Part shown: piece by piece, positions 50,544-62,989 of the stretch
Numbering within the stretch: the stretch's first letter is position 1
Layout of the letters: each line of letters opens with the position of its first letter
Source of the DNA: Paulownia fortunei
Taxonomy: Eukaryota > Streptophyta > Magnoliopsida > Lamiales > Paulowniaceae
Assembly (NCBI GenBank): GCA_019321725.1
Contig: CM033108.1
Span: 8,450,060 to 8,514,059, forward strand
Direction: 5' to 3'
Length of the DNA stretch: 64,000 bases
Notes under the pieces: generated by a model
Databases searched by the model: none
What the model was told of the DNA's origin: nothing
What the model saw: the letters and a program-made list of their open reading frames with translations, nothing else
Translations under genes and position numbers: made by a program

Positions 50544-52799
50544 TGTAACACCCTTAGACATATTCATTCACTCCCCAATTTTTATCACACTTAGCTAACA
50601 TCAAAAATAATGTAACCATGTCATAGAATGGCTAAAACTCATGGATATAACTTCTCAAGTTCAACTCCCTTCACAACATATTGAAACAGATTTTTCCTAC
50701 CATGACAGTTTTATACAATTCATGACATTAATGGTTTTGGCACCCTTAAATATATTCAATCACTCCCAAATTTTTACCACACTTAGATAACATATACACA
50801 GAGACAACCAGGTTATAGTCTTGCCAAAACTAATAGATTTAATACTGCAAAACCAGTCCCCTTCACACAGGACAGAATCTGAAATTCGATGGTGACGGTT
50901 TTGAGTATCTCTTCAATATCATGCCCTATTTCAATTTCTAACCAATAAAAATTTATTCTAATACTCTTAACTCATATATGAACATGTATATAATGATACT
51001 AATAGATTTTATTCAACATACCATACACTTTTGAAGCCTAAAACACAAGAAAATAGCAAGGTGACAGTTTCTGCTACAAGTATTCCTATTGAGTGTTTGT
51101 CATCAAAAACCCTTTCTTTGTGCACCAAAATATAATTAAAAACTTTCTAACACTTTTATAAGAAATATTGAAAGTTTAATACACAATAAACCTATTCAGA
51201 ATAATCTGAAAATCAAAGACTAAATCGTAGATAAGTGTTACCTATGTAGATTTTGAGGTTAAACTTGATGGTAATCATTTTTCCTTTGTTTTTCTTACTT
51301 TTATTTCAACTTGGAATCAATTTGGAGCACTTGGAGAGCTTAAGGTGTGTGTTTGAAAGGTGAAAATAGCTGAAATGATAGTCTGGTCATAGCTTAAGGG
51401 TGAAGGAAAGATTGAGGTGGCATTTGAGGTGCTTGCTTAAGCTTGGTAGCAAGCATGAGATATCAAGTTGTGGTATAAATCTGACTTTAGTCTTGCCAAA
51501 ACTAATAGATTTAATACTGCAAAACCAGTCCCCTTCACACAGGACAGAATCTGAAATTCGATGGTGACGGTTTTGAGTATCTCTTCAATATCATGCCCTA
51601 TTTCAATTTCTAACCAATAAAAATTTATTCTAATACTCTTAACTCATATATGAACATGTATATAATGATACTAATAGATTTTATTCAACATACCATACAC
51701 TTTTGAAGCCTAAAACACAAGAAAATAGCAAGGTGACAGTTTCTGCTACAAGTATTCCTATTGAGTGTTTGTCATCAAAAACCCTTTCTTTGTGCACCAA
51801 AATATAATTAAAAACTTTCTAACACTTTTATAAGAAATATTGAAAGTTTAATACACAATAAACCTATTCAGAATAATCTGAAAATCAAAGACTAAATCGT
51901 AGATAAGTGTTACCTATGTAGATTTTGAGGTTAAACTTGATGGTAATCATTTTTCCTTTGTTTTTCTTACTTTTATTTCAACTTGGAATCAATTTGGAGC
52001 ACTTGGAGAGCTTAAGGTGTGTGTTTGAAAGGTGAAAATAGCTGAAATGATAGTCTGGTCATAGCTTAAGGGTGAAGGAAAGATTGAGGTGGCATTTGAG
52101 GTGCTTGCTTAAGCTTGGTAGCAAGCATGAGATATCAAGTTGTGGTATAAATCTGAATTTAGTCTTGCCAAAACTAATAGATTTAATACTGCAAAACCAG
52201 TCCCCTTCACACAGGACAGAATCTGAAATTCGATGGTGACGGTTTTGAGTATCTCTTCAATATCATGCCCTATTTCAATTTCTAACCAATAAAAATTTAT
52301 TCTAATACTCTTAACTCATATATGAACTTGTATATAATGATACTAATAGATTTTATTCAACATACCATACACTTTTGAAGTCTAAAACACAAGAAAATAG
52401 CAAGGTGACAGTTTCTGCTACAAGTATTCCTATTGAGTGTTTGTCATCAAAAACCCTTTCTTTGTGCACCAAAATATAATTAAAAACTTTCTAACACTTT
52501 TATAAGAAATATTGAAAGTTTAATACACAATAAACCTATTCAGAATAATCTGAAAATCAAAGACTAAATCGTAGATAAGTGTTACCTATGTAGATTTTGA
52601 GGTTAAACTTGATGGTAATCATTTTTCCTTTGTTTTTCTTACTTTTATTTCAACTTGGAATCAATTTGGAGCACTTGGAGAGCTTAAGGTGTGTGTTTGA
52701 AAGGTGAAAATAGCTGAAATGATAGTCTGGTCATAGCTTAAGGGTGAAGGAAAGATTGAGGTGGCATTTGAGGTGCTTGCTTAAGCTTGGTAGCAAGCA
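50544..52799 (-). repeat. LTR of a truncated retrotransposon, expanded by a 672-bp triplication
   Basis: In plus orientation it starts TGTAACACCC next to the primer-binding site and ends TAGCAAGCA (TG...CA). It is inserted in the MULE-3 TIR. Most of its length is three tandem 672-bp units. No coding frame. Confidence 0.65.
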
Positions 52800-52800
52800 T
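50817..52800 (+). repeat. 672-bp tandem unit, three nearly identical copies
   Basis: Units start 'agtcttgccaaaactaatag' at 50817, 51489 and 52161, giving exactly 672 bp each; the third stops at about 52800. Only a handful of differences were noticed (for example 'gaacatgtat' to 'gaacttgtat' and 'gaagcctaaa' to 'gaagtctaaa' in unit 3). Each unit carries the same short AT-rich LTR-like sequence. Confidence 0.95.
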
Positions 52801-52970
52801 GGGAATTGCTGTCATATCAAAATTAATCACCGAATTTTGCTGATATGTACCATAATTTGGGTATTTTTGATAATTGGAGGGAAAATAGGTGGTGCTATGA
52901 TGATATGTATTATTTTGGTGAAAAAATGGGGAAATAGCTCCACATATCACCTAGACAAAAATTGGGTGGA

Positions 52971-54100
52971 GGGGGGGGGGGAAGGGAACTTACCTCCATT
53001 CCCTCTAATCCCACCAAAAACCCATTTTCCCTATACCCTCCAAACTCCCATTATTCCTCAAACACTCTAAACTCCTGAAAGAAAAGAACTAAAAGCCTCT
53101 GGAATGAAGAAGACAAAGAAAGGTCACCAACCTTGTGACTATGAGAAACAGGCTCAACTGTGCACTTCTTGAACAAATGATAACCCAAGTAGAAGATTCC
53201 ATGATTGCAAAGATTAAAAGGTGATTTTTCTTCTATTTGATGCCTGAAATTATCAATTACATGGACTTTATTTAGATTTTTTTTTTCATTTTTTCATAAA
53301 GGATGGTGTGACTATTTTGCTTGGGAACCTATGTGATCAAGGACTATAACTATTATTCATGGATTAAGATGCAAGATAGTTGGACTGGAGGATGAAATCC
53401 AAAAAATGGCAATGAAGAACAAAAAGATAAAAGTCCTTCTGGTTATGTCATGGTTATTTTTCTTGGTTGTTTGGTTGGCTTAATAAGGTAATGTATCATG
53501 GTTGTTTGGTTGGCTTAAGAAGGCAGTAGACAAAATATTAAATATATATGTGACTTTTGTTGGAAACGTATTTATGTCTTAGTGCATTGAAGGAAGTTTA
53601 AGGAGTAGTATCCCATGTTTTGTTTTTCAAGTTTGGATTGGTAGGAAATTTTCCTCTCCCTATATAATATTTTTTCCCTTGGAAGTAATGCAATATTAAT
53701 TTTATAAGATATAGTGCTTATAGACATATTGTTGTTCAACGTAAAATAATTTACTTATATGTTGTATTAGATTGCAAATGAAATGATCGCAAATGAAACT
53801 CATAAAATGAACTTGCAAACAGTACATTCCAAAACCTGCTTGACAATTTCATTGAACCTAAAAAAGTTATCTTCATTACATCATTACAAAACATATATTC
53901 CACAATAGTGTCTAAACTAAAGCATCAAAATTCTAACCAACACCAATTCCAAAATAACCAATTCAACAACCATCTACTTAATTCTCACTACACAATTCCA
54001 AAAGATATCAAAACTCACTTAATACAAAACCATCTACTTAAACAACTAAATTCTAACTATCCACTTTATTCAAAAATCATGAACTTCATTCAAAAATCAT
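52971..54100. other. MULE-3 interior without domains
   Basis: Non-coding stretch inside MULE-3 between its left TIR and the transposase C-terminus. It contains a G-homopolymer (about 52969-52981). A Gln/Asn/His-rich plus frame at 53908-54156 has repetitive composition and is not supported. Confidence 0.4.
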
Positions 54101-57100
54101 CCACTTATTTTTTAGGCTTCTTTTTTTATGTATTTCTAGTTGCAGCTTTGATTTGAGAGAGAGCAAAAGTGAGGTCTTGCACGGTTGCATACTTCTTTTC
54201 TCCTTCAATTATGATTAACTTAGAACTTATATATGGTTGTGTGATGCAATTTCAGTACTGGGGATAAAGTGTCCTCTAATAAATGAAGCAGGTGCCCTGA
54301 TATTCACTCTATGGGATATGCACTTGACTTTGTTGGAGCTGCTGACATATGGAAGGTGCTGGAATTGGAGCTGATACTACTGGACTTGGTGCTGACACTG
54401 CTTCAATTGGTTAAATGTTCTGTTGTTGTCCAGAATATGGGGTTGGATTGAATACATCTTCATTATGACTAACCTCTTGGTAATCTTCACCCTGTTCATC
54501 TTTAAGATAAATTCATATGAAATCCAACTTTTTTGTTAATTGAAAATAAGTTTTGAACTTACACTAGTTTTTCTTCTAGAATATTTTGGTTTCTTTTTTA
54601 GATTTTTGGTGGGTGGCTTAAATGATAGTTTTTTATGTGTCACATTTCCCTGTTTGATAATCAAACTAATAAAGGTTAACATATTAGAGACAAAATGAAC
54701 TGAAGTGAATTGAAGTGAATTTAGGTTAAAATAAACCTTACACTTCTTTTTCTTACAAATGAAGTGTTAGGCTGGCCTACAAACATACCTTGAGCCTGGT
54801 CCTGTTGAACTTTGACACTTTTCTTATCACCTAACATAATTTACATATGAATTAAAATATTAAGATATGATATAGTAGCTAAAAAATTAAAAAGTTAAAC
54901 AAATGATACATGTAATTTATCGGGCCTCTAACTTAATCCCTCAGTAGTCACTTGACTTGATGCCTCTTATTGTGTTGCATTTTCTGGGGCATTACTCAAT
55001 AGGCAAGCCTTTTTGATGTGTCTCTCAACACCACATATACTGCATTTTAGTGTCTTCTGTTGTCTTTTCAGCTGGTGTGCATTTTTTATTTTTCTTTTCC
55101 CTTGATTTTTTTTTTCTCTTCAGGCTCATCTGACTCCCTTCTGCTTGCTTTTGTTGGCCTTTTAGCAAGCCTTTCCAAGTTTGAGAGTAGGGGAGGAATG
55201 AAGTTTGATGGTTTCCACTCATTTATGCTATTTATGGGCATAATAGCAGAGGCATATGTATGTACTCTGTAACATTTGTGAGTGTAATCATAGTAGTCCA
55301 ACCCATGGGTGTAAATGGCACTCAAAGCATGCTTGCATGAGATTTCACTCAAATCCCACTTCCTATATTCATACGTTCCAACCTTCAAGTCAATATTATA
55401 TTTGGTCCCATCAAAGCAAGAAATGTGATAATGATAATCATCTGGTTTGATGGGATATAATCTCCCATCTTCTAATTATTCTTGTTAATTAACATCTAAA
55501 ATTTAGAACAAATTACTCATTTCCATTTTTGTTAGGCTTTATCACTATTTGTCTTCATACTTTGCATTAAATATACCATTAACCACTTATACATTGACAT
55601 AATTGACTTGTCCCTTGCATCCAAGATGTTACTGTTGAAAAATTCAAACTCATTATTCAACATGTCACACCAACAATAATCACTGAAGTGTGACCTACTT
55701 TAGTGTTGAGGTGGTTTGTCATTAAACAACTCAACTGAACTCTCATCTAGATCCCTCATTTCCTTTATCCTTTTCCTAAACTCATCCACTATTGTGGCCC
55801 GAGCAACATTCACAAAGCATTCTTAAATGTTTGACCTCTAAAACCAACAATTTTAAAGTTACCTGTGATCAAAATTAGGGAATACCTCTTGAAGGATTGG
55901 ATTAGGCTTTTTTGTTTATCAGACATGAATGTATATTCATAATCCTTCTCAATGAACAAATCTAATTTCAAAAGTGTCAAAAACCAATCCCAAGTATCCC
56001 TTAACTCCTTATTAACCACAACATAGGCAATGGGGTAGATATTATTGTTGAGATCAACCCTTACAACTATTAATAACACTCCTCCGTAAGGTCCCTTTAG
56101 GTGACACCAATCTACCACAATGAAAGGCCTACAATCAACAAAGAATTCCATTTTCAATACATGTAAACAGACATAAAATCTGTCAATCCTCACCACTTAA
56201 CTATTATGTTCCTATATTACAGGGTTTGTTCTTTTTATTTCATCTGCATAATCCTGGGGCAACAAATACTACTCTTCTAGAGTTTCCTCAATCATTCAAC
56301 AACTTTTTTTGGCCTTATAATCTTGAAAATTAGAGATGTGGCATTTTATATCATCCATGACATCAATCCTAAAGCATTTCACTTTTCTTTTAGGGTCAGA
56401 TTTGAATTTTGGGACATATATCTCATAGTTTGATTTTAGATTTTTACATGAAAACTCACTCTACAATTGTGATTAGGGTCATACTTCCTTATTTGAAATG
56501 TACATTCCCCTGTAAGCTTTAGTTCATGAAGCTTCCACCCACGTTCCTTATCAACACACTTAGCATAAACTCTAATCTTGTCATTTTTGGTGATATTTTT
56601 ATGCTCCTTTTGGTTTTAATGACATGTGAGTGTATTGCTTTCCTTAGCTCATTTTTTGTGCTAACAACATCCCTAATTCAAAAGATATATCATACAACTC
56701 AACTAGATTAAAAATAAAAAATTTATTCCCATCTTTCTCACCATTTGAACACTTATAACTATTCTAGTCATCATCACTCTTTATGATATCCTCTTTTCTA
56801 GATTCATTATCCCTGGAATCATCTTTCCCCTCATGTTGCCTATCATTCTCCTCATCTTTTTTTTTTTTACTTTTCAACTTCAGTATTTATATTTTTATAC
56901 TATAATTTATCATCATTGGATTTAGATTCCAAATCATAATCACTGTCATCAAATTCCCCACTTTCATCTTTATGTACTAATTCGGCCCTACTAGTCCCTT
57001 GTTCCCTATTCCATTCACTCTCTTCTTTCTATCCCCATCTTCTTCACTCTCTTCTTCTTCGTTCCCATCTTCTTAACTCTCTTCTTCCGTATCTAGAGCA

Positions 57101-57460
57101 CTCTATTCTAACCCATCAGTAGGCTATGGTGTTTGCTTAGAAGAGTCATATTAACTACACAAAAAATTATTTATTTCCTCAATGTAAATATTGACTTATC
57201 TAGTATTTTAAAGTTTTTCTTCACAAATCCTGTGCAAATCACTATCATTCTTAATCAGCAGAAAACCATTTCAACTTTAGTGTAAAACCTCATAGGTTCC
57301 TTTATACCTTTATGTTTAGCAATTGTTTTTAAATGCTTATAACATAAGTAGGTCAAACTCATAGTAATCAGATTTATGAACAGCCCCCCACACATAAGTA
57401 AACAGACTGCCAAAATGAAACTTACCCCCAAAGTGAAGATATATTGTCAACAATCTACTT
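54100..57460 (-). pseudogene. MULE-3 transposase remnant
   Basis: Minus-strand order: N-terminal PB1-like region (frame from 57543, LHFGGKFHFGSLF); an acidic stretch (about 57120-56860); MuDR DNA-binding region near 56560-56440 (KERGWKLHELKLTGECTFQ); transposase core 56196-55810 (RFYVCLHVLKMEFFVDCR, WCHLKGPYGG, NNIYPIAYVVVNKE, WDWFLTLLK); SWIM finger 55388-55100 (KWDLSEISCKHALSAIY); a zinc knuckle in another frame near 55045-55000 (CSICGVERHIKKAC, CX2CX4HX4C); and a Pro/Ser-rich tail to about 54100. Frameshifts and stops make it inactive, but it is the most complete of the three MULEs. Confidence 0.87.
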
Positions 57461-58509
57461 TTTGGATCCGTAATAGAATAGAAAAAATAATATGTTAAAT
57501 TAAAAAATAATAAAATAAAATAAATAAAGGACCATATAGACATTTTGATTAGTAAACAAAAAGAATCTCAATAACATAAATAAACAATCAGGGGACAATA
57601 TTGAAGTCTACAATTTAAAATATCATAAAAATTATAGAATTATAAAAAATAATAAAAAAGTTTTCTTTTTTTGGCAAGATATAGGACCACAATGGCGGTC
57701 CCTACTTTATTTAAAAATCCTACAAGATGTCTTGTTTAGAGGACCATCATTACCTTTCCAAATCCAAAACCCTACCAAATATTCATTATAAAAACATATG
57801 ACCACACACAGGTCTTGTTCAGAATAACAAAATCTAACAGAAATCTAACAAAAAACTTACAAATATATATTCAAAAATAGAAAAACTAACAATGTCAGTA
57901 AAAAAAACCCTACATCATAACAAGATATGAAAAAAAAACTAAAATATTTAGAAAAAACTTATCGCAATTTGGTGGGGGCAAATCGAAGTCTTGTGGCCTA
58001 CTAATCTTCATAATCAAATGAAATTTTCGCACTGCTACACTAGATTTAGGGCTCATCAATAAATTCTTAGGATCATTCAACAATTTTTGAAGAGAATCGA
58101 TCGAATGATTGTTAGGATTATTGGGGATTTCTAGGTTCAATTTTAGGATTACACAATTGATTTGGGGAAACTACAGCTTAATAAAGGTGCACATGACTAA
58201 ATTTTGCCTTCTATTTTTATCTAGGTGCCATGTGGAGCAATTTTTCTTTTTTCTTTTTCACCAAAATAATACACATCATTGCCACATCACCTATTTTTCT
58301 TCAAATTATCATAAATTCCCAAATTATGGTACATGTCAATAGAGCCCGGTGATTAATTTTGCCATGTTAGTAATTTTTGTCAAATTAGAATTTTTCGGCA
58401 AAAATCGAACCAATGTGCCAATTTTGGAAACTTAATGCACCAAAATTACTAATTTTTTAGACCAAATGTCTATTTAAACCAATTTAAAGGACGAATTTTG
58501 TCTTTTTCT

Positions 58510-58985
58510 TTCAGTATAATCTTAACATTTGGTGTGAAACACTCAATGTAATGCATCACAGGCGAATAGCTCCTCGAGAACTGTAATAGGTTTTGAAAAG
58601 GATGGAATATTTTTGTTTAAATGAAAAATTTGAGAGACTAAATTGTTAAGGTCATTGGATCAAAATCATTACAGTCATAAAGTTGAAGAACCAATAATAT
58701 CAAGCAACCAATGAATTATTAAAATATTGAAATATAATTAACCACATAGAAACTAAGGAACTGTAAATTGAAAGATGTTTGGTTAAATTTATTTAATTTT
58801 TTTTATAAATTTCCATATTTTATAAGATATTTTTGGAGTTCATAAGATGTTGATATAATTTTAAAATAAGCTATTGAAGTGTTTTGATAAAATTAGATTA
58901 TGAAGGTTATAAGATGCTAAAATGACAATTTTGAAAAATTATGGTAACAAATAAAGAAGGTTGTTAAGATTTTAGATTTAAATTA
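58510..58985. repeat. flank shared in inverted orientation with 17480-17990
   Basis: Reverse-complement match to the DNA left of MULE-2, lying outside the presumed MULE-3 TIR. Phrases such as 'cacatagaaactaaggaa' and 'tataagatatttttggagtt' mark the match. Confidence 0.7.
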
Positions 58986-59569
58986 AGAAATTTTTAATTT
59001 TTTAAAATAAAATCCTAACGTCTTATATTTTAAAGGCTTATAAACATGTCTTCTACAAATACTATCAAACACTTTAAAACTATTTTATAAGCTCTCAAAC
59101 TCCTTATAAACTATTTCAAGGAGCTTATAAATTCACTAGAACAACCTCTTAGTCGAAGAGAATAACACAAAGAATAAGTAAAATCTATCTAGCTTTGTGG
59201 TTCCTCGGAAACATTATTATGCACTTTATGAGATTTCCTTATATAGTTTATGAAGTGTATTAATTTTCGTCCAAGTTCATTTCATATAACTATTTAGCAA
59301 TAGGGAGTTGATGCATTTATTTTGCATTACAATATTCTTACCAGATGTATGCTTCGGTTTGATCGATGGTTTGCTGCCATATTTTAATCCATGTCGTAAT
59401 TTCCCTAGAATCACTCCAACAGTCGGATGAAGCCTGGTGTAGGCAGCGATAGATAGGGGTGTTCAACAATTTTGTGAAATCGTTCCAGCTGATCGACATA
59501 ACCTAAACTACGCGTTAGTGGGCGGACTAGTAAGTTGAAGGGATGATCTTGCATTTAAGAAAAAAAATA
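58986..59569. other. intergenic, no gene seen
   Basis: AT-rich up to about 59330, then more balanced composition leading into the dispersed repeat. No supported coding frame. Confidence 0.35.
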
Positions 59570-59835
59570 TATCGCAACGAAACTTCTAGTTGAAAGTCAA
59601 ATTACAGGTCACTACTTACATCATAAAAAGTCATTAGGGGTATCGGGGGTTGACCTGGTGAAAACCCTTCAATATTGAAGTAAATTCCAAAGCTAGTAGA
59701 TATAAACCATAAAGCTTGATAGTAGTTCAATGAGTAATTAACGCGTATCTTTTAATAATAATGATTGGGGGGTATTTATACTGTTGATATGTGAGTCTTC
59801 ATGGGTTTGGGTTTTAGGCAAGATGAGGCATGATG
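59570..59835 (+). repeat. dispersed repeat segment, LTR-like, copy 2
   Basis: It contains 'aagtcattaggggtatcg', 'ggttgacctggtgaaaaccc' and a TATA-like 'gtatttatact', in the same order and orientation as 28680-28985. Confidence 0.6.
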
Positions 59836-60289
59836 ATGATAACTTCTTGACCGCAGGAATGATAGGAGTGATCTATTGAGTCCCTGCAGGCGAAATCTAC
59901 TAGTAGGGCCGGCGAAGAGACACTTAGTTTACTTTAATTGACTTATGCCCATGAGGGCTAGTAGTTAGTTTTCAATTACGCTTGACATGGCTAGCAATTT
60001 TATTTCATAACTCGTTAGGAAGTAGTTTAGATTTATGTTGTCACATCCCAGGATGCAACAACTTACTTTATCTGCAAAGTTGTTTATACTTTAATAAAAT
60101 AAATTTTCCTATGTCTTACTACCTAGCTTATGTGCATTCTACTTATACTTAACAAAATCCTAGCAATGTTGGGACCTCAAAGTCCCACAATCCAACTTTC
60201 CTCGAGATCCATGGCCCAATGCTCCTTGACTTTAACATATGTTTTTCCTTGAACAGTCAAGAGAAAACTTATTGAGATGATATATTCAT

Positions 60290-60800
60290 AGAGCCTTATT
60301 GGCTCCCAAGTGTGAGAGGTCCTACCGACCTCCATCCTCAAGAAGTCCTACTGACTCCCACACTTGAGATGTCTTATCGACCTCCATACTTGAAGAGTCC
60401 TACCGGCTCTCTCACTTGAGATGTTCTTCTAACCCCCACCCTTAAAGAGCCTTACCAGATCCCACACTTGAAAGGTCCTACCGACCTCCACTCTTGAAAA
60501 GTCTTACCAGCTCCCACACTTGAGAGATTTATAGTTGAGAGGTCCTACCGACCTTCACCCTTGGAGAGCCTTACCGACTCCCACACTTAAGAGGTCCTAC
60601 CAACCTCTACCCTTGAGAAGTCATACTGGCTCTCCTACCTTAGAGGTCCTACTGACCTCCATACTCAAGAAGCCATGTTGACTTCCCTACTTGAGAGGTC
60701 TTATCGACCTCTACCCTCAAGGAGCCAAACTGGCTCCCTTACTCAAGTGGTCATTCTGGCCTCCACACTTAAGGATCCCTACCGGCTCGATGACATGGAA
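60290..60800 (+). repeat. tandem array with alternating half-units, about 60 bp
   Basis: About eight units alternate 'cttgagaggtcctaccgacc' and 'gagccttaccggctcccaca'-like halves of about 30 bp. It is non-coding and different from the arrays at 25.5 and 27.1 kb. Confidence 0.85.
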
Positions 60801-62989
60801 AGTCATACCAATTTTCTCTATCATGAATAGTGTAAAGCAACAAGCATTGCATACATAGAGTCAACAAGCGAGCTCAAGTCTCACATAAAGTAATTGAGTC
60901 CAGAATATCTAAGTTTACGAACAAAAGTGACTAATAGTTATAGAAGTCAAAGCATAAACCTAAACTAAGTAAATGGATTAAGTGCAAGAATGAGAGGAAT
61001 AACTTACCCAAGTGAAGTCCCCCGTAAGGACCTCTGCAATAATGTGATTAGGCTTCGACTCAAGGTAAGTGACATTATATTGACTTACCATACTACAGGT
61101 CCTCATCCAGCATAATGCATGGCTCTCAACATCCCAAAGAGACTCTCCTCCCTCAACTTGATTCACCCCATAGGTAAATCATGATGGGGAGCACAAGCAA
61201 GAGAAAGTCACAAGGCCTCTTCGGAGCGACATCTAATGGCACCTCATGGGTTGGCCTTCAACAATGCTAGTAGAATCATGCGACGATGACCTATGCTCAT
61301 CACCCTTCCAAGGGGGTGAGAAGGCCCATCGCCACCCCTGCTCTGTCTTACATTACTGTCACCTCAATTAGCACCACTCCCCTCATCTCGACTGGGCAGC
61401 ACACCCTTTTTATGGGACTTTGACCACTTGTGCAAATGAAAAATAACATTATCAGATTGTTCAGCTACAAATAAAAACAAAACTATTAGATGCAAGCAAG
61501 AAGTGAAAATCAACAAAAATGCTAAGTAAATCAACCATGACATCAACAAAAGAAAAAGACTAAGTAATAAACCAACAAGACTAACAATGCCAACACTAAG
61601 GTGGTGTACTGCCACCCTTGTGTACCTCAGTTCAGCTAGGTCAAGCGCCCCTCCTACTGGGAGTTCAAGAAGACCTGAGCTCAACTCCACGAAATGAAAT
61701 GAAATCAGACTCAACTAATACTTTTAACAACGTGCCCCTCGCCTAAGGCAAAGGACTCACTAGACTCTGAGGAGCTACCTATTCAATAGACTCCTTATCC
61801 TCCCAAAAATCCCTATCATACTCAAAGCAAATTAGCAAATGCCATAATAGTTTTAGGAGGGACACTCTCTATGTACCTAAGATCAACATGATTCCGACCT
61901 AAATTAGACAAACTACAGAAAGAATCTAGGTGACTTAGATAGATGATGACCAGAGTAGAAGTATGTGCCCCTTGCTAGAGGGCAAAGGGACTGAGCCTAA
62001 TTAGGTTCGACCTATCAGAAGCATGACGCCCACCAAAAGGGTGCATCACCTCGCATCGCGCAGCTAGCTCGACATGAGGGATCCCAGGTCAAGAGCTGGG
62101 CAGGATGAGCGCTCTAGTGCTCGACTTGGTGCTCTGTCCCTAAGTTCAAGTCATGCGAAGAAAGTTGCTTAGGCTTGACCTGCGTAGCTGCCTAATAAGG
62201 CAGCGTGTGAAGGCACCACACCACCCATGTTGGCGGTAAGCAAGGTATTTCTTGGCGGTGGCGCCCCCCATCCCCAATTCTTACTATCAAATATTGATAA
62301 TCAAATGGTGAAGATAAGGTGTTTGGTGTAATGAAGACAATGTGTTTGATAAAACGCCTAAGTGGATTATGCAAAGAGTGGGGGGAAGAATTTTTTTTCC
62401 AAAGTAGCTCAACTAGGCTGGAGTTTTGGGAGCTCACAAAGTGTTTGGTGAAAGTCCCGTAGGATAAGAGTTTTACTTACCTACCAAGTGTTTGAGGAAA
62501 AATTTTCAAAGGATCATACAGAAAATCGGATACCTTTCTGGGGCTCCGCCCCCCTTGACCCCTGCTCACTGACCAGGCAGCGAGACCCCTGACTAACTCA
62601 GCAAATTGGGTATTAATTGATGGCGAATATATGTCTTAGCTTGAGAGTCTATCTCTCCAAAGGAGATGCCCTCCCCCCGCCCCCCCCAAATATAGTCAAT
62701 TTCCTACACAATAACCAAAATGGGCTAACACAAAAAATAAAGAATGTGACTCCAAGTTACTCATCCCAAGAGGTGACCTACTCTAACACTCTCTACTCTT
62801 GACCCAACCTTCCCTACGTGAGGATTGCCCAAGAGTGGGTGGCTTATTCTAACTTTGTGCATTGACTTGTGGACCTCATGAACTTGACTTATTAAGTCTT
62901 ATCTTTGTTCTTACTCGTAATTCAAATGGACCTTTTGGACTTAGCCTATTAGGCTTATTTTGGGCTCATGGCGTATAAACAAGCTCATG
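60801..62989. other. unassigned GC-richer region beside the terminal array
   Basis: No domain recognised. A minus frame of 116 codons at 61364-61714 has hydrophobic Leu-rich stretches, and another of 62 codons lies at 60978-61166; neither shows a family motif. A C-run lies near 62676-62687. The base composition is closer to the GAGCTCC-array region than to the LOX genes, suggesting the same repeat family. Confidence 0.4.

Larger units (their letters stand above)
50330..58520 (-). mobile_element. MULE-3: Mutator-like element with a nested LTR insertion
   Basis: The right end (58180-58520, reverse complement starting near 'cgtcctttaaattgg') and the left end (50330-50425, 'tttgtcctttaagttggc', continuing after the insertion at 52805-52970) are inverted copies of one TIR of about 330 bp. 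Shared phrases include 'tcaaaattggcaca' and 'gtattattttggtgaaaa'. The transposase remnant lies at 57460-54100. The left TIR is split by LTR material at about 50427-52799. Confidence 0.75.

Noticed and set aside
61364..61714. 116-codon minus frame with Leu-rich hydrophobic stretches
   Set aside because: Could look like a membrane protein, but it has no recognisable family, no supporting neighbours, and sits in repeat-like DNA.
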